The position numbers were made by a program, and so were the translations under genes. A DNA stretch of 64,000 nt from Halapricum desulfuricans (GTDB taxonomy: Archaea > Halobacteriota > Halobacteria > Halobacteriales > Haloarculaceae): contig NZ_CP064787.1 in NCBI RefSeq assembly GCF_017094505.1, forward strand, positions 2,108,001 through 2,172,000, in the 5' to 3' direction. The notes beneath the pieces are model-generated. The model searched no databases. It had not been told where the DNA came from and worked only from the letters and a program-made list of their open reading frames with translations. Positions 44,249 to 52,595 of this stretch are shown here, piece by piece (the first letter of the stretch is position 1; every line of letters starts with the position of its first letter).

Positions 44249-44914
44249 ATGCGAATCGCAATACTCGGCGGGACTGGAGACATCGGCGAGGGACTGGCGC
44301 TGCGGTGGGGGTATGACACCGACCACGAACTCGTAATCGGGTCGCGCGAGGCCGACCGCGCCCGGGCCAAGGCCGACGAGTACGAGACGGAACTGGACAG
44401 TCGCGGCCGGGACGTCACCATCGACGGAGCAGCGAACCCCGACGCCGCGGCCGGCGCCGACGTGGTCGTCACGGCGGTTCCGGCGTATCATCTCACAGAT
44501 ACGATCGAAGCGGTCGCCGACGAACTGGACGACGCGGTACTGGTCAGCCCCGCGGTCGGCATGCAGCGCGACGGTGACGGTTTTCACTACAACCCGCCCA
44601 GCGCCGGCAGCGTGACGGCGCTGGCGGCCGACGCGGCGCCCGAGGGTGTCCCCGTCGTCGGTGCGTTCCACAATCTCGCTGCCGGTCGTCTGGCGAATCT
44701 GGACGCCGACCTCGGCATCGACACGCTGCTCGTCGGCGACGACCCCGACGCCAAGTCGATCGTCGCCGATCTGACCGACGGGATCGAGGGACTGCGGCCG
44801 CTCGACGCCGGCGGGCTCGCGAACGCCCCCGAGATCGAGGGGATCACGCCGCTTTTGATCAACGTTGCCCAGCACAACGACGGCCTGCACGACCTTGGCG
44901 TCCGGTTCGACTAG
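44249..44914 (+). CDS. npdG: F420-dependent NADP oxidoreductase
   Basis: 221 residues from ATG 44249. The N-terminus MRIAILGGTGDIGEGLALR is the FNO-specific Rossmann loop, IGSREADRARAKA gives NADP 2'-phosphate contacts, and VVVTAVPAYHLTDTI and VGAFHNLAAGRLANL are family stretches. The enzyme moves hydride between reduced F420 and NADP. It fits with cofE and mer encoded at 48-50 kb. Single gene. Confidence 0.9.
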   Translation: MRIAILGGTGDIGEGLALRWGYDTDHELVIGSREADRARAKADEYETELDSRGRDVTIDGAANPDAAAGADVVVTAVPAYHLTDTIEAVADELDDAVLVSPAVGMQRDGDGFHYNPPSAGSVTALAADAAPEGVPVVGAFHNLAAGRLANLDADLGIDTLLVGDDPDAKSIVADLTDGIEGLRPLDAGGLANAPEIEGITPLLINVAQHNDGLHDLGVRFD

Positions 44915-45001
44915 CGATCACCGCCTGTACCGCCCTGCCAGTGGGGGTCGTACCGACGAATCGGCGCGAACGCTGTCCCATTTCGTTCTAGAATGCTGAA
45001 G

Positions 45002-45009
45002 TTTATTAA
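45002..45009 (+). promoter_or_regulatory. TATA box of the nikR-like gene
   Basis: tttattaa lies 23-30 bases before ATG 45032, indicating a leaderless mRNA. A near-palindrome (agtt-tatt-aact) overlaps it and could allow autoregulation. Confidence 0.55.
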
Positions 45010-45031
45010 CTCAGCCCCATTCAGTTAGTAT

Positions 45032-45445
45032 ATGACCGTCGCAAGCGTCTCGATGCCGGAGGAGTTACTCGATCGGATCGACGAGTTCGCCGACGAACAC
45101 GGATACACGGGCCGCAGCGAGGTACTCCGAGAGGCCGCGCGCAATCTCATGGGCGAGTTCGAGGACAAGCGACTCGAAGAGCGAGAACTGCTGGGAATCG
45201 TGACAGTCCTGTTCGATTATGAGACGTCCAACGCCGAGGAGCGGATGATGCAGTTGCGCCACGAATACGACAGACTCGTCGTTTCGAACTTCCACAGCCA
45301 CGTCGGTGACCACCAGTGTATGGAACTGTTTATTCTCGAGGGGGGGCTGGAAGACATCTCGACGTTCGTCGGCAAGATCAGAGCGACACAGGGAACGACG
45401 ACCGTCGACTACTCCGTGACGCCCGTCGATGTCAACGTCGCGTAG
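45032..45445 (+). CDS. nikR: NikR-type nickel-responsive ribbon-helix-helix regulator
   Basis: 137 residues from ATG 45032. The N-terminal ribbon-helix-helix is [20 protein letters not shown] with [14 protein letters not shown]. The ACT-like metal domain has His77, His88, His90 and Cys96, the four nickel ligands of NikR at the right spacing (H-x10-H-x-H-x5-C). It should repress nickel or metal uptake genes when nickel is bound. No transporter gene is adjacent, so its targets lie elsewhere. Confidence 0.88.
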   Translation: MTVASVSMPEELLDRIDEFADEHGYTGRSEVLREAARNLMGEFEDKRLEERELLGIVTVLFDYETSNAEERMMQLRHEYDRLVVSNFHSHVGDHQCMELFILEGGLEDISTFVGKIRATQGTTTVDYSVTPVDVNVA

Positions 45446-45475
45446 CGAACCTGCCGGAGCACCGGTCGTGACCGC

Positions 45476-45733
45476 CTAGGTCGTGACCATCCAGGTCGTC
45501 GAGGAAGAGTAGCCCCACTTTTCGATGTCGATGTCGAAGTCGCCGTCCTGGAGCGGAGCCATGTTCGTTCCGACTTCCTTGGCCGACATGCCGAGTTCCT
45601 CGCCGATGAGTCGCGACTTGAAGTAGGTCTGAGAGTCGGCACGTTCCCGGAGGTACTCCAGGATCGACTGTTGTTTGTCCGTCAGCGTGGTCTGGGCTCC
45701 CCCGCTTCCGTGTCGTTGTGCTGTCGCGCTCAT
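45476..45733 (-). CDS. DUF7123-like small HTH protein
   Basis: 85 residues from ATG 45731-45733. After a flexible start comes TLTDKQQSILEYLRERADSQTYFKSRLIGEELGMS, a winged-helix-like DNA-binding fold, ending with SSSTTWMVTT. It is a well-conserved small haloarchaeal protein family, often placed near other regulators. Targets unknown. Convergent with nikR. Confidence 0.75.
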   Translation of the reverse strand: MSATAQRHGSGGAQTTLTDKQQSILEYLRERADSQTYFKSRLIGEELGMSAKEVGTNMAPLQDGDFDIDIEKWGYSSSTTWMVTT

Positions 45734-45918
45734 ACTTTCCGGTACGCACGATCCACTAATATGGAGTTTGGTACGATCGGTTAACGCGTCGCAGTCTGGC
45801 GATTTTCTTGTCTCGATTGATCCCAGACGACCTCACAGCGGACCAGCGAGACGGGAGTGGTACGAGACGGCAACAGTCTACCGGTCACACGGCAACCGGC
45901 TCGCCCGGTACCCGACAT

Positions 45919-46260
45919 CTAGGTCCCATCGTAGCGAACGTACAGCGCACAGTAGGCGTCGGGTTCGATCTCGCCGGCGACGCGCGTGCACGCCCCGACG
46001 CCGTCGTCGTTTCTGTCCTCGACGTAGAACCGGCAGTTCGAGCACTGACGGTCTTCGCTCGGGGAGTCCCGATACGACGCGGCGTCCTTGCCGGAGAGGC
46101 TGTCCGGATCGCGCTGGTCGCCGCCGATGCTCGTCGCCGTCCGGTACGCTTCGGGGACGCCGCCGTCGTCTCCGCCGCCCGAACAACCGGCCAGCGCGAT
46201 TGCCGTCGCGGTCGTCACACCGGCGACGAACCGCCGTCGAGTGAATTGTTGGTCGTCCAT
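45919..46260 (-). CDS. High-potential iron-sulfur protein-like Tat lipoprotein
   Basis: 113 residues from ATG 46258-46260. Twin-arginine RRR (8-10), hydrophobic stretch and lipobox LAGC (Cys26) make it a Tat-exported lipoprotein. The C-terminal half has CSNC (73, 76), Cys91 and Cys104 in a C-x2-C-x14-C-x12-C layout with the aromatic residues of HiPIP proteins, so it probably carries one [4Fe-4S] cluster and ferries electrons outside the membrane. TATA ggttttat on the minus strand (46288-46295) is about 30 bases upstream. Confidence 0.78.
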   Translation of the reverse strand: MDDQQFTRRRFVAGVTTATAIALAGCSGGGDDGGVPEAYRTATSIGGDQRDPDSLSGKDAASYRDSPSEDRQCSNCRFYVEDRNDDGVGACTRVAGEIEPDAYCALYVRYDGT

Positions 46261-46356
46261 AGGCGGCGATACGCACGCTGGTGACAAGGTTTTATGGGGC
46301 ATGCCAGTCGAAACTGCAGCGGCTGCGGAGACGAACTCTCGGCTATGAGAGGACGA

Positions 46357-46674
<318 letters not shown>

Positions 46675-46684
46675 CTACTAAACA

Positions 46685-47495
46685 CTATCGGGACCACCAG
46701 ACGCGCTCGGCGACGACAGTGTCCACGAGCGCGATTGCGCGCTCGGAAGTGTCCGGATCGGCTTCACCGGCGTACTGGACCCGCTCGTATCGCCGCTGGA
46801 CAGCTATATGCGCTCGTTCCGATCGCCTCGAAGTACTGCCGTGGCGTCTCGCTCTCAGGTCGTGGACGGTGTGCGCGCTGGAAGAGATATTCCAGCCGAC
46901 GGCAGGTCCGCCTGACGTCGGTCGCCGGGTCTGATCGGGGTCGCCACCGCAACCAGACTGCGCGATAGAGGCGTCGAGACACCTCGACACGGCGGCTATC
47001 CGCGACCTGTCCCCAAGCGTGTATCCGACGGCCGGCGGGAGTTCGTACGTCTGGTTCCGTTTGACGGTGTTCCGGGTCGCGATCACGGTGAGCGACATCA
47101 GCACGGGTCGTCCCGTCGACGGAGGCCTGCTGTTCCTCCATCCAAGCAGCGCGGTCTTCGACAGCGCGCGGTCGATCTCATCGCCGAGGACGACATTGGC
47201 GAAGATCGGCCCCTCGTGGAACTCGAACTCGATGGCCCCTGACCGTACACGTCGACGGCGGTCACGTCGGCGGGGGGCAGGTCGGGCGTGAACTGGATCC
47301 GCTTGAACGTCCCGTCGAACGAGGTCGCGATGGCCCGCGCGAGCATCGTCTTGCCGGCGCCGGGGACGTGCTCGAACCCGTCGTGGCGACCCACGACGTC
47401 CCGTTCGACCTCTCGACGACGCGCCTGACGGTCGCGGCGGCCGACTCGAGTTCGCCCGTCGTTTGCGACCCGACGCGTGTCTCTAAATCCGTCAC
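46685..47495 (-). pseudogene. Decayed moxR-type ATPase joined to the end of a DUF4129 protein
   Basis: Fragments in several frames add up to one ruined locus. From GTG 47493-47495: [10 protein letters not shown]..., then after a shift [14 protein letters not shown] (Walker A of MoxR), [16 protein letters not shown], then [13 protein letters not shown] and VIATRNTVKRNQTYELPPAV (sensor and second region of MoxR, degenerate). Next, without the expected DUF58 and transglutaminase genes, comes LEYLFQRAHRPRPESETPR and ERVQYAGEADPDTSERAI, the C-terminal part of DUF4129/transglutaminase-type proteins, ending at 46685. A large deletion plus several frameshifts explain this. Confidence 0.75.
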
Positions 47496-47655
47496 GTGTG
47501 ACCGTGTGATTCTGTGAGTGGGACCGGAACAAAACGGCCAGTGACGCGCGTGTCTGTGGCGGCTATCCCGGACGCCCACGCGGTCGTTACCACGCCTAGC
47601 GGCCGACGTCACGTTAGCGTGCTGATCATCAGAACGGTGATAGTGGACGCCAGCG

Positions 47656-48012
47656 CTACCAGTTCTTGCAGTCCCGACAGACCAGGTCGTCGGCCTCGCG
47701 CCACCGCCGTTCGACGACGTCACCGCAGATCGCGCAGGCTCCACCCCTGGCCCGGTGGCTCATCGTCGAGGTCGCCCGATCGATCTCCCCGGGCGGTTCC
47801 TCGCTGGCCGGTCCGGGCACCTCCTTGCTCGGCACTTCGTCGGTAGGCTCCCCCGGTTGTTCATCGGCGCGCCCGTCAGGTTGTTCGCCGGGTGAGTCAG
47901 CCGCCGACTCGCCGGGCCGTTCGTCAGCAGCCTCATCGGCGTTCGCGTCGGATGAGTCGGCCGACGACCCGCCCTCGTCGAGGAAGTCTTCGAGGGTGGC
48001 GTCCTGTTCCAT
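47656..48012 (-). CDS. Acidic protein with C-terminal zinc ribbon (DUF7573-like)
   Basis: 118 residues from ATG 48010-48012. It starts MEQDATLEDFLDEGG, continues as a low-complexity acidic linker (many E, D, S, P, G) and ends with CAICGDVVERRW and LVCRDCKNW, a four-Cys zinc ribbon. This layout is typical of a haloarchaeal family of unknown function. The 160-base gap to the moxR relic shows no gene. Confidence 0.72.
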   Translation of the reverse strand: MEQDATLEDFLDEGGSSADSSDANADEAADERPGESAADSPGEQPDGRADEQPGEPTDEVPSKEVPGPASEEPPGEIDRATSTMSHRARGGACAICGDVVERRWREADDLVCRDCKNW

Positions 48013-48086
48013 ACGGACCGGTCGGGGTGCCAGCGAGAAAAGTCCGCGGGACGAACACACAAGTACCAGCCGCGAGAAGGAGGGGT

Positions 48087-48317
48087 ATGGTTTCGCTGGA
48101 GACGTTCCTCTCGGAGTTGCTCGATAGCATCGGGGCGATCGGCCCGGAGTTCGTCGACGTGGCGACCCGAGACCCGATCGCCGGCGTGCTGGTACTGTTC
48201 GGCGGGCTGTTCGTCATCGCGGCAGTCGGCGTGCTGGGCGTGCTCACGCTGGGAGCGATCGCGGAGCTGGTCACGCCGAGTCGACCCGGCCGATCACATC
48301 CCCCAGAAGCCCGATAG
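48087..48317 (+). CDS. Small membrane protein of unknown function
   Basis: 76 residues from ATG 48087: MVSLETFLSELLDSIG, then one long membrane helix (PIAGVLVLFGGLFVIAAVGVLGVLTLG) and a basic tail. Its last 47 bases overlap the end of the convergent mer gene on the other strand. Good ribosome-binding-like agaaggaggggt directly before the start supports translation. No family recognised. Confidence 0.65.
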   Translation: MVSLETFLSELLDSIGAIGPEFVDVATRDPIAGVLVLFGGLFVIAAVGVLGVLTLGAIAELVTPSRPGRSHPPEAR

Positions 48318-49251
48318 CCGTCTCGACGTCGGGGCCGAGCGGCGAACCGGCGACGAAGCTGTCGGCGTACTCGAGGACGCCCTCGATCCGATCGGAGACA
48401 GTCTCGGGCGTGCCCGTGATACAGAAGGCGTCGATCATCGCCGGCGTCACGGCTCCGAACGCCTCCTCGAAGTCCCCCCGGGAGATGGCCGCGCTGATCT
48501 CCTCGGCGCGCTCGCGGTCGAGACCGTGACGCTCCAGCAGCGGCGGCGCGGCGCTCCCGGCGATGAACGCCACCGGCGGCCGCGCGGCCTCGCGGGCGGC
48601 CTGCTCGTCCTCGGCGATCGAGACGCTCGCGTACGCGCCGAAGTCGAACTCGCCGCGGTGGTCAGGCCGGTCGTCGAGCCCCTGTGTGACCTGCTCGGCC
48701 GCCCACTCGTAGTCCCGCGGATGTGAACCGTTGAACAGCACGCCGTCGGCGTGTTTCGCAGCCATCCTCGTCATGTGCGGTCCCTGCGCGCCGACGTAGA
48801 CCGGGATCGACCCGACCTCGTAGTTGAGCGCGGCGTCCTCGGCCCGGAACGTGCCGTCGTGATCGACGCGCTCGCCCGCCCACAGCCGCTGTGCGACCTT
48901 GAACGTCTCCAGCGTCCGCCGGAGCGCGCCGTCCTGGTCGTAGCCGAGGTTCGCGAGCGTCGACTTGTCTCCGGGGCCGATCCCGAACAGCCCGCGGCCG
49001 CCCGAGAGTTCCTCCAGGGTGGCCATCCGCGAGGCCAGCGTCACGGGGTGGGTCTCGTAGGGGTTGGCGATGCCCGGGCCGAGGCGGATGTCGTCGGTCT
49101 CGCGGGCGATATCGGTCAGCGCCACGAACTGGTCGCGGTTGTTGTAGTGGTGGCTGACGAAGGCGGCGTCGAGGCCGGCCGATTCGGCCGCGACCGCGAA
49201 GTCAGAAAGCGTTTCGACTGGGTGTTCCGGTGTGAGTTCGAGTCCGTACAT
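48271..49251 (-). CDS. mer: F420-dependent methylenetetrahydromethanopterin reductase-like protein (LLM family)
   Basis: 326 residues from ATG 49249-49251. The luciferase-like barrel shows WVSHHYNN-type FVSHHYNNRDQFVAL, RLGPGIANPYETHPV, ISGGR-like LSGGRGLFGIGPGDKSTL and PVYVGAQGPHMTRMAA; GIGPGDK is the F420 site of Mer. Methanogen Mer reduces methylene-H4MPT; haloarchaea use folate-type carriers, so the actual C1 carrier may differ, and another F420-dependent reaction is possible. The start codon overlaps the cofE stop by one base (TGATG), so both are co-translated. Confidence 0.83.
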   Translation of the reverse strand: MYGLELTPEHPVETLSDFAVAAESAGLDAAFVSHHYNNRDQFVALTDIARETDDIRLGPGIANPYETHPVTLASRMATLEELSGGRGLFGIGPGDKSTLANLGYDQDGALRRTLETFKVAQRLWAGERVDHDGTFRAEDAALNYEVGSIPVYVGAQGPHMTRMAAKHADGVLFNGSHPRDYEWAAEQVTQGLDDRPDHRGEFDFGAYASVSIAEDEQAAREAARPPVAFIAGSAAPPLLERHGLDRERAEEISAAISRGDFEEAFGAVTPAMIDAFCITGTPETVSDRIEGVLEYADSFVAGSPLGPDVETAIGLLGDVIGRVDSA

Positions 49252-50003
49252 CAGTAGCTCCACTGGCGTAGCGCCTGTCGAACGAAGTCGGTCTCCGCGT
49301 CCCGGAAGAGCAGGTCGTGGCCGTCGTGGTCGCCGAACGACCAGTCACGGACGACTGCGACCGGCGTCCCACCGGCCCCCTCGCCGGTGACGAGGTTCGC
49401 CGCCCCGGCGAGTTCGTCGACCACCGACTGGACGGTCACGCCGAGTTCGCGCCCGTCGCGGTCGCGCTCGCCCCGCCAGTCGCGGTTGGCGGCCATCCCC
49501 GCCCAGCCGAGCGCGACCGCGCGCTGGCCGTGACGAAAGGGCCGACCCGACGTGTCCGTGACGACGACCGCGACGTCGGCCGACAGCGACTCGCGGATCG
49601 CCCGGGCGCTGGCGGCGGGCTCTTCCGGTAACAACAGCAGGTCTCCGCCGGGGACGTTCGAGCGGTCGATCCCGGCGTTGACCGTGATGTGCCCGAACCG
49701 CGTGACCGTCAGCAGGAACGGAGCCTCCATGAGCAACTCGTCGCTCTCCTCGAGGACGGCCTGCGCGAAGCGGGGGTCCTTCCGGTCGCCGGTGATCCCC
49801 TCGAGTCGGCGTGCGATCGCCCGGGCGCGCTGGCTCGCCTCGAACGCCGAGCGGTCGAACGCCCGACCCTCTGCTTTCGAGACGATCGTGCTCGCGACGC
49901 ATATCACGTCGCCGTCCTGCAGGTCCGCCTGCTCGTCGATCAGCGCGGCGATATCGTCACCGGCCCGGACCTCCGGGAGTCCCGGGACCGCGAAGACCTC
50001 CAT
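49251..50003 (-). CDS. cofE: Coenzyme F420-0:L-glutamate ligase
   Basis: 250 residues from ATG 50001-50003. CofE motifs: LPEVRAGDDIAALI, DGDVICVASTIVSKAEGR, TRFGHITVNAGIDRSNVPG (metal and GTP site), VVVTDTSGRPFRHGQRAVALGWAG and DELAGAANLVTGEGAGGTPVAVVR. It adds glutamates to F420-0. It precedes mer in one operon. Length matches archaeal CofE. The 290-base gap upstream (50004-50292) contains nothing I can name. Confidence 0.93.
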   Translation of the reverse strand: MEVFAVPGLPEVRAGDDIAALIDEQADLQDGDVICVASTIVSKAEGRAFDRSAFEASQRARAIARRLEGITGDRKDPRFAQAVLEESDELLMEAPFLLTVTRFGHITVNAGIDRSNVPGGDLLLLPEEPAASARAIRESLSADVAVVVTDTSGRPFRHGQRAVALGWAGMAANRDWRGERDRDGRELGVTVQSVVDELAGAANLVTGEGAGGTPVAVVRDWSFGDHDGHDLLFRDAETDFVRQALRQWSY

Positions 50004-50292
50004 ATCCGTCTCTGAGGCGAGGCGCACAAAAAGTGGCCCGGTAGGAGTATGGGTTGCCAGACATGGCATGACATGACACGGTGCTCGAGTCGAGAGTGTG
50101 GTTCTCTTCGGATTCAGAAATCCGTCGGCGGAAAGTCGAGAGCAGGGCACTCAATACGGGACAACATCGAGACTCCCACCCGAGGTGACTGGGAGATCCG
50201 GGCAGGTGCTGCGACGCTGATTTGGGCGCAGTGACGACCGAAGATCAACAGTATCTTCCGGGGAAGAACCTGCGAAGTTAGACCATATCGCC

Positions 50293-50847
50293 ATGCAGAC
50301 GATGAATTCTCTTTCGGATCTTGGACCGAACGCGGCATATCTCAACCAGAAGCCGGAGAATCCATTCCAGCCGGGAGACCGAGTCGTAAAACAGGCTGAC
50401 GAAGATAGATCAGTTGCTGTCGTTGTAGAAGTCTTACCGCCTGAAACACAGGTAGAATTGTACGGGCAGGAACTGGACGGCGAAGCCGTTAGAGTTGCGT
50501 TCCCGAATTCACTGGACAACGGCGCAGGAGATTGGCGGACAATTGACGACGCACTCCTCTCATCGTACTGCGACGACCAGGAAATCAAGCTCTACACGTA
50601 CAAACACGAGAACTTGACCTATCCAGAGAACCCGTTCGTCGTCGGTGATCGAGTGCTCAAATCGTCTCACAGTGATCCAGATACAGCCGCAGTGGTCGAG
50701 AATGATGGGGGAGAAGTTACAGTAGCATTCGACAGCGAAGTCACGAGCGGAGATGTCGAGCCGAATAATCTCTCTCAATACTGTGGAAGCAACGGCATCT
50801 CTGCGTACACGTACTCCGCTTCAGAGATAGAGTTCGCGGGTGAATAG
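50293..50847 (+). CDS. Unknown protein with two similar KOW/SH3-like halves
   Basis: 184 residues from ATG 50293 (or MNSLSDLG at 50302). Two halves match: ENPFQPGDRVVKQADEDRS...VAVVVEV...VRVAFP...YC...IKLYTY (about 22-104) and ENPFVVGDRVLKSSHSDPD...AAVVEND...VTVAFD...YC...ISAYTY (about 110-176). GDRV followed by short strands is typical of KOW or SH3-like barrels. Codons are AT-richer than in the neighbouring housekeeping genes. No family recognised. It sits alone in a small island near tRNA-Arg, pointing to horizontal arrival. Confidence 0.65.
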   Translation: MQTMNSLSDLGPNAAYLNQKPENPFQPGDRVVKQADEDRSVAVVVEVLPPETQVELYGQELDGEAVRVAFPNSLDNGAGDWRTIDDALLSSYCDDQEIKLYTYKHENLTYPENPFVVGDRVLKSSHSDPDTAAVVENDGGEVTVAFDSEVTSGDVEPNNLSQYCGSNGISAYTYSASEIEFAGE

Positions 50848-51282
50848 TGGCATATCGGCCGGGTGAAGAATTAAAAGGCTGGTGTGTACGCACCGCAGGA
50901 CGAATGCCCCCGTCGCTCCGCTCGGGGGCGTGCGCTCGGTCCTCGCTTGTGCTTCGAGACGAGCCGAGTGTAGCCCGTATTCTGAATCGAGATCGTCTGT
51001 TGGATATGCACACCCAGTACAGGGTCGGGTGCGGGGTGAGTCGTGATCGAGGCACTACTAGCTGGGCAATGTCCTCGAGATCGAGAAGATTCGCAGGCGA
51101 CCAACGAGCAACTACTGATAGGGATCGGCGTAAGAGCTCGTACTTTCCCACATAATAGATTACATACCGATTAAAATTGGCGTGCAAGATACAGAGCGTG
51201 TAGCCAGCAGTGTAAATCAGTCTTGTATATGCTTGACCGATTCTCTTCACCTCCTATTCTGTGTGGACGTATTGGATAATGT
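50848..51282. other. Intergenic stretch with a strong hairpin, no gene
   Basis: Just after the two-repeat protein gene there is gccccc/gggggc (50906-50911 and 50924-50929) around a gctccgctc loop, which may act as a terminator. The rest is AT-rich (for example around 51140-51280) and appears to be decayed DNA beside the transposase remnant. Confidence 0.5.
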
Positions 51283-51420
51283 TTAGTTTGTATCATTGTG
51301 CCAGCGAGCGAAGTCTTGGAGCGCTGATTCGGCTGTTTCAGGTTCAACGTGGCTGAAGCAGTTCGAAAACGACGACGTTCGCCGTTTTAGTTCTCGAAAA
51401 ATCCGTTCGATGACGTCGTA
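51283..51420 (-). pseudogene. C-terminal remnant of an IS6-type transposase
   Basis: On the minus strand the frame ending TAA 51283-51285 reads YDVIERIFRELKRRTSSF then SNCFSHVEPETAESALQDF. This is the C-terminal end of haloarchaeal IS6-family transposases (FRELKRRTSSFSNCFSHVEP is characteristic). The catalytic DDE core is absent. The open frame continues upstream to 51507, but that part is the other gene read out of frame. Confidence 0.8.
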
Positions 51421-52106
51421 TTGAGCTGTACGTATCGACCGCTGGCGACGAATGACAGCGTCGCGCCCCCGATCACGCCGATAATTCGAACGATAGGGAG
51501 TATCCACGGAGGAAACAGACGTTGAGATTCTCTTCCCCAGGGCTCAAGCCGGTAGAACGTCCCACTTTGGTTGACGATGCGAAGATGATCGTCAATGAGT
51601 GGGTGGTCGGCGTGGTCCCGGGTCGTTGAGGCGGTTCCGTTGCGGATTGCTTGCTTACCGAGCTGTGGCACACTTTTGAACGGAACGGCCCACTTGCTTA
51701 GGACCTGTTTCTGTGATACGGGATCAAACGAGAGAACGAGCCTCCCACCGTCAATCGAGGCATTTGGTTTTGCATAGCCCTGGTCAAACCGAACGAAGTC
51801 ATAGTCAAAGTGCAACCCAGTCTCGTCATCCTCAAGGACTACCTTCGAATCGTTATTGACGCCAAGCCGTCCGCCATACCCTACCTGGTGAGCCTGAACG
51901 CACTCACGGCGGTCGAGAGGTTCCTTACTACAGGAAAGGATCGAATAGAACGGAAGGTGGTCCACGTCTAGGACTCTCTCGACCTCTTCGGCTCGGTAGG
52001 TGATATCTGTCTCAGACGGGACGCCGTTCGAAAAGAGGTATACCGGATTTAATACGAGTACGAGGCCCAGGACGAACAGGAGGAAATATTTATCTCGGGG
52101 CGTCAT
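51387..52106 (-). CDS. Membrane protein of unknown function, C-terminus altered by IS remnant
   Basis: 239 residues from ATG 52104-52106. N-terminal membrane helix (YFLLFVLGLVLVLNPVYLFS), a long extracellular-type middle with Cys pair (SCSKEP and RRECVQ), then a second helix (PIVRIIGVIGGATLSFVASG). The last residues (QLNTTSSNGFFEN) are encoded by transposase DNA read in another frame, so the natural C-terminus has been cut off. It may still be functional because both helices remain. I do not recognise the family. Confidence 0.65.
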   Translation of the reverse strand: MTPRDKYFLLFVLGLVLVLNPVYLFSNGVPSETDITYRAEEVERVLDVDHLPFYSILSCSKEPLDRRECVQAHQVGYGGRLGVNNDSKVVLEDDETGLHFDYDFVRFDQGYAKPNASIDGGRLVLSFDPVSQKQVLSKWAVPFKSVPQLGKQAIRNGTASTTRDHADHPLIDDHLRIVNQSGTFYRLEPWGRESQRLFPPWILPIVRIIGVIGGATLSFVASGRYVQLNTTSSNGFFEN

Positions 52107-52254
52107 ACATATCACTACAAACTACTATCAAAAAAAATTTGGGGCCAATGCGCTCTGGGTGGATATCACACGCTTGTAAAGCCGAATCGACATAGCCTCA
52201 AATGGCTAAGTACTATCCTGTGACGGGCAACTCGGTGAACCGCCAGTTTTGAAG

Positions 52255-52276
52255 CGGGCACGGTGGGATTCGAACC
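52255..52276 (-). repeat. Partial copy of the tRNA-Arg 3' end
   Basis: 22 bases identical to the tRNA-Arg T-arm and acceptor end (52376-52397), offset 121 bp. It is followed by the hairpin described next. It may be the outer attachment-site copy of the small island at 50-52 kb. Confidence 0.85.
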
Positions 52277-52331
52277 ACGCGAACACGATCGCTCGCTCCG
52301 CTCGCGCTGCGTGTTCTCTGCTTCGAATCCC
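52265..52331. repeat. Hairpin built on a T-arm mimic, downstream of tRNA-Arg
   Basis: gggattcgaa (52265-52274) and ttcgaatccc (52322-52331) are perfect 10-base inverted repeats, with a second nested pair gaacacg/cgtgttc, around the core gctcgctccgctcgcgc. The same kind of arrangement is found behind tRNA-Val and, in weaker form, tRNA-Pro. Confidence 0.85.
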
Positions 52332-52375
52332 CTGCGAGATCGTTCAGCACGCCTCGTATTCGCTCGGCGGCTTCA

Positions 52376-52450
52376 CGGGCACGGTGGGATTCGAACCCAC
52401 GACCGTCGGATTAGAAGTCCGACGCTCTATCCGGACTGAGCTACGTGCCC
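52376..52450 (-). tRNA. tRNA-Arg (anticodon TCT)
   Basis: On the minus strand the acceptor GGGCACG (52444-52450) pairs with CGTGCCC; D arm TAGCTCAGTCCGGATAGAGC; anticodon stem TCGGA/TCCGA with loop CTTCTAA, anticodon TCT; T arm GTGGGTTCGAATCCCAC; discriminator G. Its 3' end is partly repeated 121 bp downstream. Confidence 0.95.
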
Positions 52451-52595
52451 TCACCCACTGGTTACAGTCTTGATTTGAAAACAGTAGTGATTGTGGATCG
52501 AGTCGCACCGATCACTGTCATAGTGACCGTGGAAGTCTGTTCTGGATTGACCCACGCAGTCGTGCGGTCGCACCGGTACATCGGTACAACGGTCG

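Noticed and set aside
50741-51250. 169-codon minus-strand frame behind the two-repeat protein
   Set aside because: Runs antisense through the end of that gene and through a hairpin; no recognisable domain.
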